Shown one piece after another: positions 44,548-55,567 of a stretch of DNA of 64,000 nucleotides. The DNA is taken from assembly GCA_954871525.1 (NCBI GenBank), contig OX940872.1, positions 25,205,746-25,269,745 on the forward strand, in the 5' to 3' direction. The notes under the pieces were generated by a model. That model did not search any database. It saw only the letters and a list, made by a program, of their open reading frames with translations, and was not told where the DNA came from. The stretch's first letter is position 1. Every line of letters starts with the position of its first letter. Made by a program: the position numbers and the translations under genes. This DNA comes from Parietaria judaica (Eukaryota > Streptophyta > Magnoliopsida > Rosales > Urticaceae).

Positions 44548-44982
44548 ATGGCAGCTCAGACTAGATTATATTCTCCGGTAGTGCTGGCCCTCGCAGTCCT
44601 GGCTGTGCTCGTGTCGGGCGTCTCCGACCAGTGGCCGACGCAGCGCGTGCGGGTAAACATCACCAACATGTTTGATGCCTCGAGCCCGACGGTGACAGTG
44701 CACTGCCAGTCGAAGGACAACAACCTCGGGTTCCAAGACATAGCGCAGCTGGGCACGTGGGGGTTCCATTTCCACCCGAGATTAGTGACGGGGAGGCTCT
44801 TCTTCTGCCGGTTCATGTGGGCGCAGACGTTCGAGTACTTCAACATCTACGACGAAGGCCGCGACACTTGCACTGACTGCTGCTGGACCATCACGGCCAA
44901 GGGCCCCTGCCTTGGAACCTGCAGCGAGATTTCTCGAGCTAATGATCCCGAGAAGTGCTGGCCGTGGAAGAAGAAGGCATGA
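44548..44982 (+). CDS. S-protein homologue (SPH2 of this cluster)
   Basis: 144 aa, intronless, secreted. The signal peptide YSPVVLALAVLAVLVSGVS is nearly identical in SPH3 and SPH4. Core: VRVNITNMFDASSPTVTVHC, QSKDNNLGFQDIAQLGTWGF, HFHPRLVTGRLFFCRFMWAQ, TFEYFNIYDEGRDTCTDCCW. The tail CSEISRANDPEKCWPWKKKA is shared with SPH3 and SPH4. A 2.7-kb LINE sits 86 bp beyond the stop, so the normal 3' end may be displaced. Confidence 0.93.
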   Translation: MAAQTRLYSPVVLALAVLAVLVSGVSDQWPTQRVRVNITNMFDASSPTVTVHCQSKDNNLGFQDIAQLGTWGFHFHPRLVTGRLFFCRFMWAQTFEYFNIYDEGRDTCTDCCWTITAKGPCLGTCSEISRANDPEKCWPWKKKA

Positions 44983-45068
44983 GATTGTTTCGATCATGGC
45001 GTTAATTATATATATTATTCTGAATAATGTGGAGTTGTTTGTATTTTTATTGCTTTGGCTTGATAGTT

Positions 45069-47779
45069 TTTTTTAAGGAAACCTAAGCTTGTATATTAAT
45101 AAGAGGGATTAGAATCCCTACGAACAAAAGTTACAAGCCAATTCGGCAAACATTACTACAAAAATCCGTAGGTAACATGGTAACCGAGCTTTCGCAAGAG
45201 CATTAGCCACCTCGTTACACTCTCTCGGTATCCAATTACATTCTCCGGTAAGGCCGATCGAACGTGCAACCACGCGGATGTCCTCCAAGAGCGGCCCTTG
45301 AATACCAAAAAAGATCCCACCCCTTGTAAGTTGGGTAGCCCGAAGACAATCAGATTCGACCGCGGAAATCCTCCTGCCCCGAGATTTGACCAATTGCAGC
45401 CCCCGGCGGATGGCGATGCATTCCCCTGACAAAGCCGAATCCACATATGTAGCCAACGAAGTTTCCAATCCCACCACCGAGCCATTACAATCTCGTATGA
45501 CAGCCCTATCCCGGCACGCCCGGATGATTATCCCACGCCGCATCGACGTTGAGCTTGTATCCACCATCTACGGCGCCGGTCCAAGACATCGACTCCTCGA
45601 TACGAGCATCCGGCGGATTCCTCATTTCCTGGTTGCATTTTTTGAAACTAGAGAGCCAACACTCAACCTCGCCAACCCAAATCCCCGGGTTCTTAGCTCG
45701 GTTCTCGAAAAACCGGAGATCCCGATCAGACCACGCTGCCTACACAAGCCCGCAGAAGAGTTCTAAATTTGAGTCTGAAAGTACCTCTAGGGCCCGAAAG
45801 CATAGCTCGTGGAATGGGACCTTCCCAGTCTTTTCTGTCCACCGATGGTGCAAAGAGGAATGCCAAATAGCCTGAGCTCTAGCGCATCCCCACACGGCAT
45901 GGAGTGCGTCCTCTGGTATGGCTCCACAGAAGCTACAAAACGGCAAGCAGCTCACGCCTCGACCTCGGAGAGCGCCATAAGTCGGCAGGGCCTCGAACCA
46001 AGTACGCCACACGAGATGTTTTATTTTCGACGGGATTGAGAGCCCCCACAACTTTTTCCACCATTTAGGCTCTAGACCCGCCGATCCGGAAGCACCACCA
46101 GTCTCCTCCGACCGAGCGAGGCGGTAACCCGATCGTACCGAATAGATGTTGTTCTCTTCAAAGTGCCAAACTAAGCGATCTTTGCTTTTCTCCTCTCCCA
46201 CGGGGATTCTAAGAATGGCCTCGGTATCGTAAGAAGTCATCAAAGCCTCCAAAATATTCTTATTCCACTGCCTCGATGACATAAGATCGGCGACTCTCCA
46301 TGGGTACCCATTGTCCGGCTCCTCCGATACCACCTTAAAAGCCCCCGCACGCGGGATCCATGGTTGCTTAAAAGCTCTCACGTTGCCCTCCCCCACTTGC
46401 CATCTAATACCTTTCCGGACCAAGTCACGGCCCCAACAAAGGCTCTTACAAAGGAACAAAAAGTGTCCTTTGCTTTCAAACTCAAGCACCGACGACTCCG
46501 GAAAGTATTTCGCTTTGAAGACTCGAGCTAGTAAGCACTTTGGGTGTTGGATAATGCGCCACGTGAGCCGCCCGAGTAAAGCACGTTTAAAGACCCCAAG
46601 GTCTTTGAAGCCAAGCCCTCCCTCCGTCTTTGGTTTAGCGATAAGATCCCACCGCTTCCAATGGATCTTACGCTTATCCTCCGTGCCACCCCACCAAAAT
46701 CTAGCAATAAGCCTATGAATCTCCTTGATGACTTTGACCGGAATGCGAAATAAGCTCATAAAACCTCCGAAAAGAATGGCTTGAACCATGGCTTGGAATG
46801 GCTTGGACCACGGCTTTCACTAAAACCTCCCTTCTCCCCGCCGAAAAGAGTTTTGCTTTCCACGACCGAAGATGCTTTAGGACTCGGCTAATGATTATGC
46901 TAAAAACCTCCCCTTTTTTCCTTCCCACGTTGACCGGAAGCCCAAGGTACGACTCGAGATCATTAACGGGCCGAATATTGAGAATCTGGGAGAAGTGATC
47001 GGTCATCTCCGGTGGTATATTGTTTGAACTACACATCATGGACTTCTCCGCATTTACCATTTGATCCGAACCTTTTTCGTATACCGCTAAGATCGATCTA
47101 ATGGCGTTGCATCCTTCGTCGGTCGCCTCACAAAAGAGGATGCTATCATCCGCAAAGAGGAGGTGATATACCGAGGGTGCCGAAGGTCGGCAAGCGAACC
47201 CCCGAAGAAGGCCCAATCTCTCTTGACCTCGAATGAGGGCGGAGAAGCCTTCTGCGCAAACAAGGAAGAGGTACGGGGAGAGAGGGCATCCTTGCCTAAG
47301 ATCCCGTCCCGGAGTGAAAGACCTTCCAACCTTCCCATTAATGACCAAGGATAATTTCGACGTCGATATGCAATCGCGAACTACGGATAATACTCGCTGC
47401 CCAAAACCCATACGTTTGAGCATTGCACATACAAACTCTCACTCAACGCGATCGTAGGCCTTGCTCATGTCGAGCTTGAGAGCGAGCGCTCCTTTTTTGC
47501 GTAGTGGTAGCCTCTTGAGAGAGTGGAGGAGATCGAAGGCGATCGCGCCGTTGTCCGAGATAAGTATACCGGGCATAAAAGCGCTTTGGCATTCGGAAAT
47601 GACGGAGGATAGAGCGCTCTTGAGACGATTCGCCACCACCTTCGTGACGGTCTTGAGAAGGACGTTGCACAAACTTATTAGCCGAAAGTCTTGAACTCTT
47701 GTCGGGTTCTTGAGTTTAGGAATTAGAACGATATTGGTATCATTCCATTTTTTGCACTATTCCTCCCGTTAAGAATATC
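45069..47779 (-). mobile_element. 5'-truncated L1-type LINE with 16-bp target duplication
   Basis: The minus strand carries the reverse transcriptase (SAFMPGILISDNGAIAF, LKLDMSKAYDRVE, GCPLSPYLFLVCAEGF, YHLLFADDSILFCEA), the zinc-binding RVT domain (WWKKLWGLSIPSKIKHLVWR, CSFCGAIPEDALHAVWGC) and a plant-type RNase H tail (ECNEVANALAKARL). The frame is broken by a stop after DMSKAYDRVE and by shifts near 46750 and 45650. A short T-run at 45069 is the A-tail. The duplication CTTTGGCTTGATAGTT lies at 45053-45068 and 47780-47795. It is a dead element of the same family as the one at 62113. Confidence 0.93.
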
Positions 47780-47795
47780 CTTTGGCTTGATAGTT

Positions 47796-48955
47796 GGATT
47801 GACATGTTTTGTTTGGTTTGGTTAATTTGATATTTCAAGTCAAGTAGAGATTTGATTGAAAATTTGATGGAATTTATAGCATAATATAAGACGATCTCAA
47901 TCTCGATCGCTAAAAGATTCTAAATTTCTTTTTGTAGATTTGTTAACATTTTATGTTGATTTCATAACTAACTATAAAAAAATCTCAAAGAGTATATAGT
48001 GCACATTTTTTAATTTATGTCGTATCTTCCACGTTGAACCTTCAAATTAACAAGTTAGTTCATATATAGCTCATTTACGAAACACAAATTTTAAAGCATA
48101 AACTTATAAAATTCATAAAAGAAAATATAGCTCAAATTGTATTATTATATCTAGAGAAAATAAAATATATAAAGTAGAAAGATATGAGGGAAGTTGCGTA
48201 TAGTTAGCATTTAAAAGGAGTTGGATAAGGATACTTTGATTAAAATAAAATGAAGATGTATATTGTTTTTTATTAATCAATTTATTGTAATGTTTATCAA
48301 TAAATTCATTTTATTTCCTTTAGAAAGATAATAATTCTTGTGGTTAATCATTTAATTAACATTGCAATACCTTATTGAAAAGGGCAATTAATATTGCGAT
48401 TGTGGTTCGATGTTTCGAATCGCTCAATGAATGCATTTCTATGCATGCTCATTATATATTTTATTGCAATTTTTTCAAAAAGTAATTACCGTTGATGATA
48501 AATCTACTCCATAATGTAGATAGAGATACGAGCGAACGTGAAGAACACGTATTTGCGAGATAAAATTCGGCTTCACAAGCAATAGCTCGATTTTTTTATT
48601 CATCATCAACTAATGAATTACAAATAATGCAAACCCCTTTGTAGGGGATTCAAAATGATAAAGGAAACTAAACAGTAAACACATAAGGCACCAAATGTTA
48701 TGAATCGCGCAATCAAATTAACTAACAATGACAACGTCATAATTAAAATTAAATAGCATAATATATGGGAAAAAAAAGGGTAGAAATTGTGCTGCTAAAT
48801 GTCAGAATCTCGGTTATTTCCTTCGAGGAATATTCGCCTCCCTCCTGCTATGAATAAATTGAATGATACTTTTATATAACTCTAATAATGTGGCGATTTG
48901 GAGTTTCGTGTATTTGAAATTAATAAATTAATTCAAGTTATACTTATTTAACTTA
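47796..48955. other. SPH2 3' flank resumed after the LINE, then spacer
   Basis: Continues the SPH 3' flank (TTGATATTTCAAGTCAAGTAG, GGAGTTGGATAAGGATACTTTG) and then unique AT-rich DNA. No gene was recognised. Confidence 0.5.
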
Positions 48956-48964
48956 ATTTATTTA

Positions 48965-49983
48965 GGATAAATTGCGGCTAATGTACCCAATGTTTGATCT
49001 TTTGCGAATTATGTACCTAATATTTATTTTTGGTGGTTATTTACCTAATGTTTATTTTTGGTGGCTAATGTACCCAATATTTGATCTGTTAGATATTTTC
49101 GTGTTTTTCGTTAGTTGACCGTTAGAGAGTTATCCTCCTCTACATGTACACTTTTCGTATTTTTGACATAACTCACTCATTTTTTGTCCAACTTTTATGC
49201 ATGACCTATGGTTAGAAATATAAGAGATATATCTACAACTTTGTTTTTTTAAGTTTTGTAAAATAAGTTTTAGAAAATTACGAAATTTCAAATACAACGT
49301 AAAATTAGACGTTATTTTAATACAAATTATTTGTTTCAAGCAAATATTAATATATTTAATGACTTTATATGGTGAAACGTAAAACTAAAAATTTGTATAT
49401 AAATATGTTATGTTTTTAACGGGTGTTTATTTATAAATTTTGGATAAAAAACGAGTGATTTATGCCAAAAATATGAAATATGTGATGTGAAATAATATTT
49501 CATATTTTTGGCATAACTTACTCATCTTTTGTCCAAAGTTTATAAATAAATATCCACTGGAAAGATAAAATATTTATCAACAACTTTTTAGTTTTACGTT
49601 TCATCGTAAAATGTCATTAAGTATAGTAAAACAATTTCAAAACAAATATTTTGCATTAAACTTACGTCCAATTTTACGTTGTATTTGAAATTTCGTATTT
49701 TTCTAAAACGTATTTTACAAAAATTAAAACATAAAAATTGTAGATCTATCTCATGTCTTTCCAACCATAGGTCATGCATAAAATTTGGACAAAAAATGAG
49801 TGAGTTATGTCAAAAATACAAAAAGTGTGCATATAGAGGAGGATAACTCTCTAACGGTCCACTAACGGAAAACACAAAAACATCTAACAGATCAAATATA
49901 GTGTACATTAGCCACTAAAAATAAATATTGGGTACATAATTCGCAAAAGATCAATCATTGGGTACATTAGCCGCAGTTTACCC
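48965..49983. mobile_element. snap-back Mutator-like element, second full copy
   Basis: 1019 bp. The left end GGATAAATTGCGGCTAATGT and right end TTAGCCGCAGTTTACCC are flanked by a perfect 9-bp duplication, ATTTATTTA, at 48956-48964 and 49984-49992. The centre of symmetry is near 49490. It is related to 41880-42850 throughout but has diverged, and left-end bases differ (GGATAAATTG against GGGTAAACTG). Confidence 0.95.
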
Positions 49984-49992
49984 ATTTATTTA

Positions 49993-50471
49993 ATTGTATA
50001 ATCTAAGAATTTAAATTTTATTAACTTTTTTATGTTTATTAACTGTACGACGTAACTAATAAACTAAAAAACATAAATGATATATATAATAAGTATTAAT
50101 ATATGAAACAGATTCATATAGATTAATGATGAGGGAGTATATCCCTGCATATATTGCTTACAAGTCACAACCCATTCCGTACAAGTATTAAAACACATAA
50201 TAACATATATAAAATGCATAAAATGTAACCTTTTGCTCCTTAATTAATCTTATCGAGTTGGATCTCATCGTGTTATCGTGTTTGTGCCGTATTTACCCAT
50301 TATTTTATCGTGCTAACCATGTTCAATACGGTTGGACCTATATTCATTTATGGTAAACCCAAACCCGTTTAAATCGTGCCGTAACCGTTTCGTGTTTCAT
50401 GTCCCGTCTCCATCTTGTTTTTAAAATCACCTATACGATTTATATATACACTCCCATTTTGCATAATTACA

Positions 50472-50508
<37 letters not shown>

Positions 50509-51167
50509 GCATGATAAAGATACATATTTTACTGTTTTATATGAACAATAGGACATATTATTATTTCTTACAAGTCATATATATATATATATATATATTT
50601 CCCTATGTATATTTTTGCTGTATTAAATTTGTTTGGATTCTATGATGCTACGTGCTTTAAGTTTAAATTGACTCTGATTTCATTCATTGATGGTAAATCT
50701 CTTTATTAATGTGAAGGGGTTGCAGAATAACTGTACCACCGACAATGATACATTAAATTTGTCTTTGAAACTCTTTGTTCTGTTGTTTATTTCACATTTC
50801 ATTCTCTTTATGATTGTGGTTATTCGGGACTCAACATAAACCCATTTCAAATTACATGTAAACGTGATTATGTTTATTTGTATAGTTTTGGGATGTCAAA
50901 CTTTAAATAATTTGGATTCTTTGATGTCGAAATCCACCTCAATGTCACGGATCTTGGAGATACGTCCATTAATGAAGACAATACATCGTCTGAACAACAC
51001 AAAACAAAGTCGATGATTCCTCCGTCATCATGTCCACGAGGGATTAAAACGGTGATGCTTGTTAAAACTCACTTGATTGAGTACATTTACGTTTGCAACA
51101 TTTTAATTGTGCATGCGAGTATAATTCCACTAATGAGTCACGTGCCTAACTTCCAAAGAAGCACTCG
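49993..51167. other. spacer with TA microsatellites
   Basis: AT-rich non-coding DNA with TA runs at about 50474-50504 and 50578-50599. The open frame at 50415-50645 encodes only the translated TA runs and is rejected as a gene. Confidence 0.6.
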
Positions 51168-51358
51168 GATGTAAGGTGTCCGCGACTTTAGTGGAACTCA
51201 CAGTACCGCGTCTTCTCTCGCCTGGGGGTTTTTGACATTTGGTGAACTTCTCTTAATTCGTGGAGGCTCAGGATCATTTACGGAGGAGATGTCAGTGGGG
51301 CGAGGTGAAGTTGATTTCATCACGGAGTTGCCTTCTATTTTGCGGCCAAGATCGATTA

Positions 51359-51421
51359 CACGTGGCAGTCAAAGAGTAGTCTCGGTATATTACACGTGGC
51401 AGCCTGAGAAAGATTTGACTC

Positions 51422-51456
<35 letters not shown>

Positions 51457-51543
51457 ACGTTGAAAATAGTAATAAAATAAAAATAATGATAAAAAGATGA
51501 GAATCACATTAATTACCCCTAATCTTAATTAACACTATAAATA
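51359..51543 (+). promoter_or_regulatory. SPH3 promoter: two G-box/ABRE motifs and TATA
   Basis: CACGTGGC occurs at 51359-51366 and 51393-51400, each followed by AG(T/C)C, then GATTTGACTCCAACA, a TA run and TATAAATA at 51536-51543, 43 bp before the ATG. The arrangement is copied upstream of SPH4. Confidence 0.75.
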
Positions 51544-51585
51544 CACCCCTAAACACCACACCTCACACACGCACACAAAAACATT

Positions 51586-52020
51586 ATGGCTGTTCAGACT
51601 AGATTATATTCTCCGGTAGTGCTGGCCCTCGCAGTCCTGGCGGTGCTCGTCTTGGGCGTCTCGGGCGAGTTGCCGTCGCAGAACGTGCAAGTTAACATCA
51701 CGAACATGTTCGACGCCCCAAGGGTCACGGTGACGGTGCACTGCCAATCGAAGGACGACGACCTAGGGCTCCATGACATAGCGCCGCTGGGCACGTGGGG
51801 GTTCCATTTCCATCCGAGGTTGGTGACGGGGACCCTCTTCTTCTGTCGGTTCATGTGGGCGCAGACGTTTGAGTACTTCAACATCTACGACGAAGGCCGG
51901 GACTCCTGCCACAACTGCTGCTGGACGATGACAGCCAAGGGCCCCTGCCTCGGGCCTTGCGGCGAGGTTTCCGTAGCTAATGATTCGGAGAAGTGTTGGC
52001 CGTGGAATAAGAAAGCATGA
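51586..52020 (+). CDS. S-protein homologue (SPH3 of this cluster)
   Basis: 144 aa, intronless, secreted. Signal peptide SPVVLALAVLAVLVLGVSG. Core: VQVNITNMFDAPRVTVTVHC, QSKDDDLGLHDIAPLGTWGF, HFHPRLVTGTLFFCRFMWAQ, TFEYFNIYDEGRDSCHNCCW. Tail CGEVSVANDSEKCWPWNKKA. Eight cysteines are in the mature part. It is closest to SPH2 and SPH4. The upstream 420 bp are duplicated at SPH4. Confidence 0.93.
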   Translation: MAVQTRLYSPVVLALAVLAVLVLGVSGELPSQNVQVNITNMFDAPRVTVTVHCQSKDDDLGLHDIAPLGTWGFHFHPRLVTGTLFFCRFMWAQTFEYFNIYDEGRDSCHNCCWTMTAKGPCLGPCGEVSVANDSEKCWPWNKKA

Positions 52021-52373
52021 GATTACGTCGATCATGTCCGCATGATTTGTTCTAAATAAACGTTCATTTGTTCATGTTTTTATGGCCTTAGCAGTGTGAT
52101 TCGTTCTAAATAAAGGTTGATTTATTATTCTGAATAAACGTTGATTTGTTCGTGTTTTTATGGCCTTGGATTGATTAATATGTTTGGTTTGTCTTGACTT
52201 TTTTTTTATTATATTATATATTTTTGTTGGTGAGGCAGCGTAGACCTTAGAGGACCCAGGATAAGAATTTGAGAGGGGCGCATAATCATTATTTAGTGGA
52301 TAAGAAATGGGGCTCATGGTAATATAAATAAGACTGTATGTTACAAACAAAGGAAAGAAAAAAAGGCTGAGAA

Positions 52374-53350
52374 CTAACGAAACATAAAGTTTTCTCTCAT
52401 ACAAATGTCATCGTTAACAAAGGAATCGATGAAATCAGGGTGGGAAGCCCACCAATGGTGACCCGAACATTGAGCCCCGTAACTAGCTAAGGCATTAGCC
52501 GCTCTATTTCCTTCTCTATAAATATGGCTTATCCTGAGCTGGATAGTCTCAAGGAAACGAAGACATTCGGACCACCGAGCTCGCAATCTCCATGGAACTT
52601 CACGCGATTTTTTTTCTGGAATAGTTGAACAACGTAACTAGAGTCACATTCGAGCCACACTTTCTCCCAATGGAACTCCTTAGGTTTTTCAATGGCAACA
52701 GCAATCAGTTCAGCTTCAAATGCAAAGGCAGAGTCGATACGAAAGGCGAACGAGCCATGAGGGAACTCTCGGTAGGTTCTGAAAATGCCTCCAGCCCCAG
52801 CTACACCTGGAGTACCAAGACAAGAGCCATCAGTATTGCATTTTAACCAAGATGCGAAGGGAGGAAGCAAAACTACTGAAATGATATTTGGAGCTTTCTT
52901 TGGATGAAAATCCACCCCAAAAAAGTCCAAAATCCTTAAGTCATCTGTAGTGCTTGTCAACCCCAGCATAAATAAATTGGCCTCCTTTGTAAGTCGCCAA
53001 ACATGTCTCAAGAAATTGTTAATGTTGTGAGTCTCATCTTGAAATAAGCAAGTATATTTCTAGTATGCCAAATCAACCAAATTGCATAAATAATTGTAGT
53101 ATTCCAAAGCGTAAAAACACTAGGACTAAGATTAACAGAAGATGCATTGGAAAGAAGTATAGCAAGTGAACCTGATCTGTTAATTGACGTTCGAAAAATA
53201 TCAGAAATAGAAATCCATACCAAACCTGCGAAGTCGCATTTAACAAAGATATGTTCCGAGTCCTCCACGTGATTGTACCGACATTTTGAAGCTAACAAGA
53301 ATCCTTTTTTCTGCAAAGTAAGTTCAGTTGGAAGATATCCCAAAAAGGTT
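52374..53350 (-). mobile_element. LINE 3' fragment (zinc-binding plus RNase H)
   Basis: Minus-strand pieces of a different LINE lineage: an RVT zinc-binding part (CRYNHVEDSEHIFVKCDFAG, IWLIWHTRNILAYFK) and RNase H (KCNTDGSCLGTPGVAGAGGI, AFEAELIAVAIE, WLECDSSYVV, REGNRAANALASYG). Frameshifts near 53010 and 52560 separate the pieces, so it is dead. SPH-type 3' flank resumes near 53395, so it was inserted into the duplicated SPH flank. Exact ends and target duplication were not resolved. Confidence 0.8.
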
Positions 53351-53656
53351 CTCCAACAAGTAATCGATCTCGATCGTTAGGACTCGATCGTATAGTACAA
53401 TATTATAGTATATATAAGACTCGATCGCTAAAAAATTATATATTTTAATTGTATATTAATCAACATTTTATGATGATTTAACACTAACTATCCAAATTTC
53501 TCAAAGAGTTCATTCAAAGCTTATTTACGGGAAAAAAAATCTACAGATTTTCGATAGAATTTCAAAAAATAAGCTAGTAAAATTCATGAAAAATAGCTCA
53601 CATTAAATTATAAAATCATTTAAAGAGTATAAGTAAACCTATATAACAAAAAACAA

Positions 53657-53840
53657 CAAAGGTATTAAATTTCTCAAATATCCATCGGCATGCCCATCGA
53701 AAATCTTTTTTCGAGGATATGCGAAACGATATATCCATCGACATATCCATCGACTTACCTATGACATACACGTCGACAAGCGATATATCCGTAAAATGAA
53801 AAGTGCGAAACGACATCGGCAAGCGGTATTTAAGACCTTG
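53657..53840. mobile_element. hAT-type MITE, third copy
   Basis: 184 bp, closely matching 37385-37567 over its full length. Ends are CAAAGGTATTAAAT and ATTTAAGACCTTG. The flanks AAAAACAA and AAAAAAAA could be an 8-bp duplication with one change. Confidence 0.85.
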
Positions 53841-54456
53841 AAAAAAAATTATATAAAGGAGAGAGAGGGTGAGGGAGTTGTGTAAAGTTTTCAAATAGGA
53901 GTTGGATAAGGATATTTTGATTTTAGAAATACGAAGATCACGTATATATGAAAATCATGGATAAGGATAAGAAGATCATGTATATAGAAATAATAAGATT
54001 CATGAAATATATTAGCTCAAAATTATATAATCATTTAGAGAGTAGAAGAAACTATATATTATAGGAGAGAGAGGGAGAAGTTATGTATAGCTTTCAAATA
54101 GGAGGAGTGAGATATATAAGGATATTTTGATTATAGAAATATGAAGATCATGTATATAATTTTTTTTCTTATTTATTTATCAATTTATTATAACATATGA
54201 TAATAAATTCATTTTATTCTGTAATTTTGGGTGCTCCATAACATTTTAGTTATCATTATGTTCTGATATCAGGGATAATATTCGAAAATTTTACAGAGAG
54301 CCTGATATATTTTCACTTAAAAAGACATGATCACTCTTGTGGTTGATCATTTAATTGATATTAAAACTTATTGAACGAGCAAATTAATGTTGTGATTGTG
54401 TAATCGAATATATCTATGAAAGTCAATCTTAAGCATAAATATAGAGTTTGGCAAGA
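53841..54456. other. spacer with duplicated SPH 3' flank
   Basis: The phrase AGGAGTTGGATAAGGATATTTTGATT with its surroundings appears twice here (near 53890 and, altered, 54100) and again downstream of SPH4 (56235). No gene was recognised. Confidence 0.5.
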
Positions 54457-54723
54457 ATGAAACTTTTAGGTATAATAGTACTCTTTGTCGTTGCTCTATG
54501 TTTATATAGCGACCATAACGATGCAATCCACGCCCATTTTATCATTAGAAAGGAAATCTTACAACATGTGGCCGAGCTATTTACACTTTTAGGGGCAACC
54601 TACAAGCGTTGGCCGGATAAAGACATTTTATCGATCGAACATCTTCTTCGAGACACTCTTTCAGCTGGCGTCCTTGAACCAAGTTCTCGATTTGTTCCTT
54701 TTAAGTCCCGGCACTTGATGTAA
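54457..54723 (+). CDS. possible small secreted protein, unrecognised
   Basis: An 88-aa frame starting MKLLGIIVLFVVALCLYSDH, which looks like a signal peptide, followed by HFIIRKEILQHVAELFTLLG and KDILSIEHLLRDTLSAGVL. I recognise no family. An ATAAATATAG sequence lies just upstream. The last codons abut the segment duplicated between SPH3 and SPH4 (from 54717), so the 3' end may have been created by that rearrangement. It could be a chance frame, a small peptide gene or the truncated front of a secreted protein. Confidence 0.3.
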   Translation: MKLLGIIVLFVVALCLYSDHNDAIHAHFIIRKEILQHVAELFTLLGATYKRWPDKDILSIEHLLRDTLSAGVLEPSSRFVPFKSRHLM

Positions 54724-55141
54724 GGTGTGCGCGACTTTGATGGAATTCGCAGTACCGTATCTTTTCTCGCCTGGCGGTTTTTTACATCGGTGTGGGTTTG
54801 GTGAACTTTTCTTCGTGAAGGCTCAAGATCATTTTCGGAGGAGATGTCAGTGGGTTGAGGTGAACTTGACGTCATCCCGAAGTTGCCTCCTATTTTTTTC
54901 AGCCAGCATTGGTTACACGTGGCAGTCAAAGAATAGTCTTGGTATATTACACGTGGCAGCCTGAGAATGAGTTGACTCCAGCATGCATATATATTCAACG
55001 TTGTAAATAGTAATGAAATAAAAATAATAATCAAAGAGATAAGAATCATATTAATTAGCCCTAATCATAATTAACACTATAAATACGTACTCTTAAACAC
55101 CACACCTCACACACACACAGAAAAAAGAAAAAAAAAACATT
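54717..55141 (+). promoter_or_regulatory. SPH4 promoter, duplicated from (or to) SPH3
   Basis: Aligns along its whole length with 51168-51585, from GATGTAAGGTGT to the ATG. Two CACGTGGC motifs (54916-54923, 54950-54957) and TATAAATA (55078-55085) are kept, 57 bp before the start codon. Confidence 0.8.
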
Positions 55142-55567
55142 ATGGCTGTGCAGAGTAGAATTTATTCTCCGGTAGTGCTGGCCCTCGCAGTCCTGGCCGT
55201 GCTCGTCTCGGGCGATTTGCCGACGGAGACCGTGCATGTGAACATCACGAACATGTTCAACGCCCCGAGCCTGACGGTGAAAGTGCACTGCAAGTCGAAG
55301 GACGACGACCTCGGGTTCCACGACATAGCGCCGCTGGGCACGTGGGGGTTCCATTTCCACCCGAGGGTGATGAGGGGGACGCTCTTCTTCTGCCGGTTCA
55401 TGTGGGCGCAGACGTTCAAGTACTTCGACATCTACGACGAAGGCCGCGACTCCTGCGAGGACTGCTGCTGGACAATCATGGCCTCGGGCCCCTGCCTCGG
55501 GCCCTGCGGGGAGGTTTCCCGAGCTAATGATTACGAGAAGTGCTGGCCGTGGAATAAGAAAGCATGA
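55142..55567 (+). CDS. S-protein homologue (SPH4 of this cluster)
   Basis: 141 aa, intronless, secreted. Signal peptide YSPVVLALAVLAVLVSG. Core: VHVNITNMFNAPSLTVKVHC, KSKDDDLGFHDIAPLGTWGF, HFHPRVMRGTLFFCRFMWAQ, TFKYFDIYDEGRDSCEDCCW. Tail CGEVSRANDYEKCWPWNKKA. Eight cysteines in the mature part, with the CC doublet common to the cluster. A TA run follows the stop. The 3' flank matches that of SPH3 (GATATGTTTGGTTTGTCTTG; GAGGACCCAGGATATGAATT). Confidence 0.93.
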   Translation: MAVQSRIYSPVVLALAVLAVLVSGDLPTETVHVNITNMFNAPSLTVKVHCKSKDDDLGFHDIAPLGTWGFHFHPRVMRGTLFFCRFMWAQTFKYFDIYDEGRDSCEDCCWTIMASGPCLGPCGEVSRANDYEKCWPWNKKA

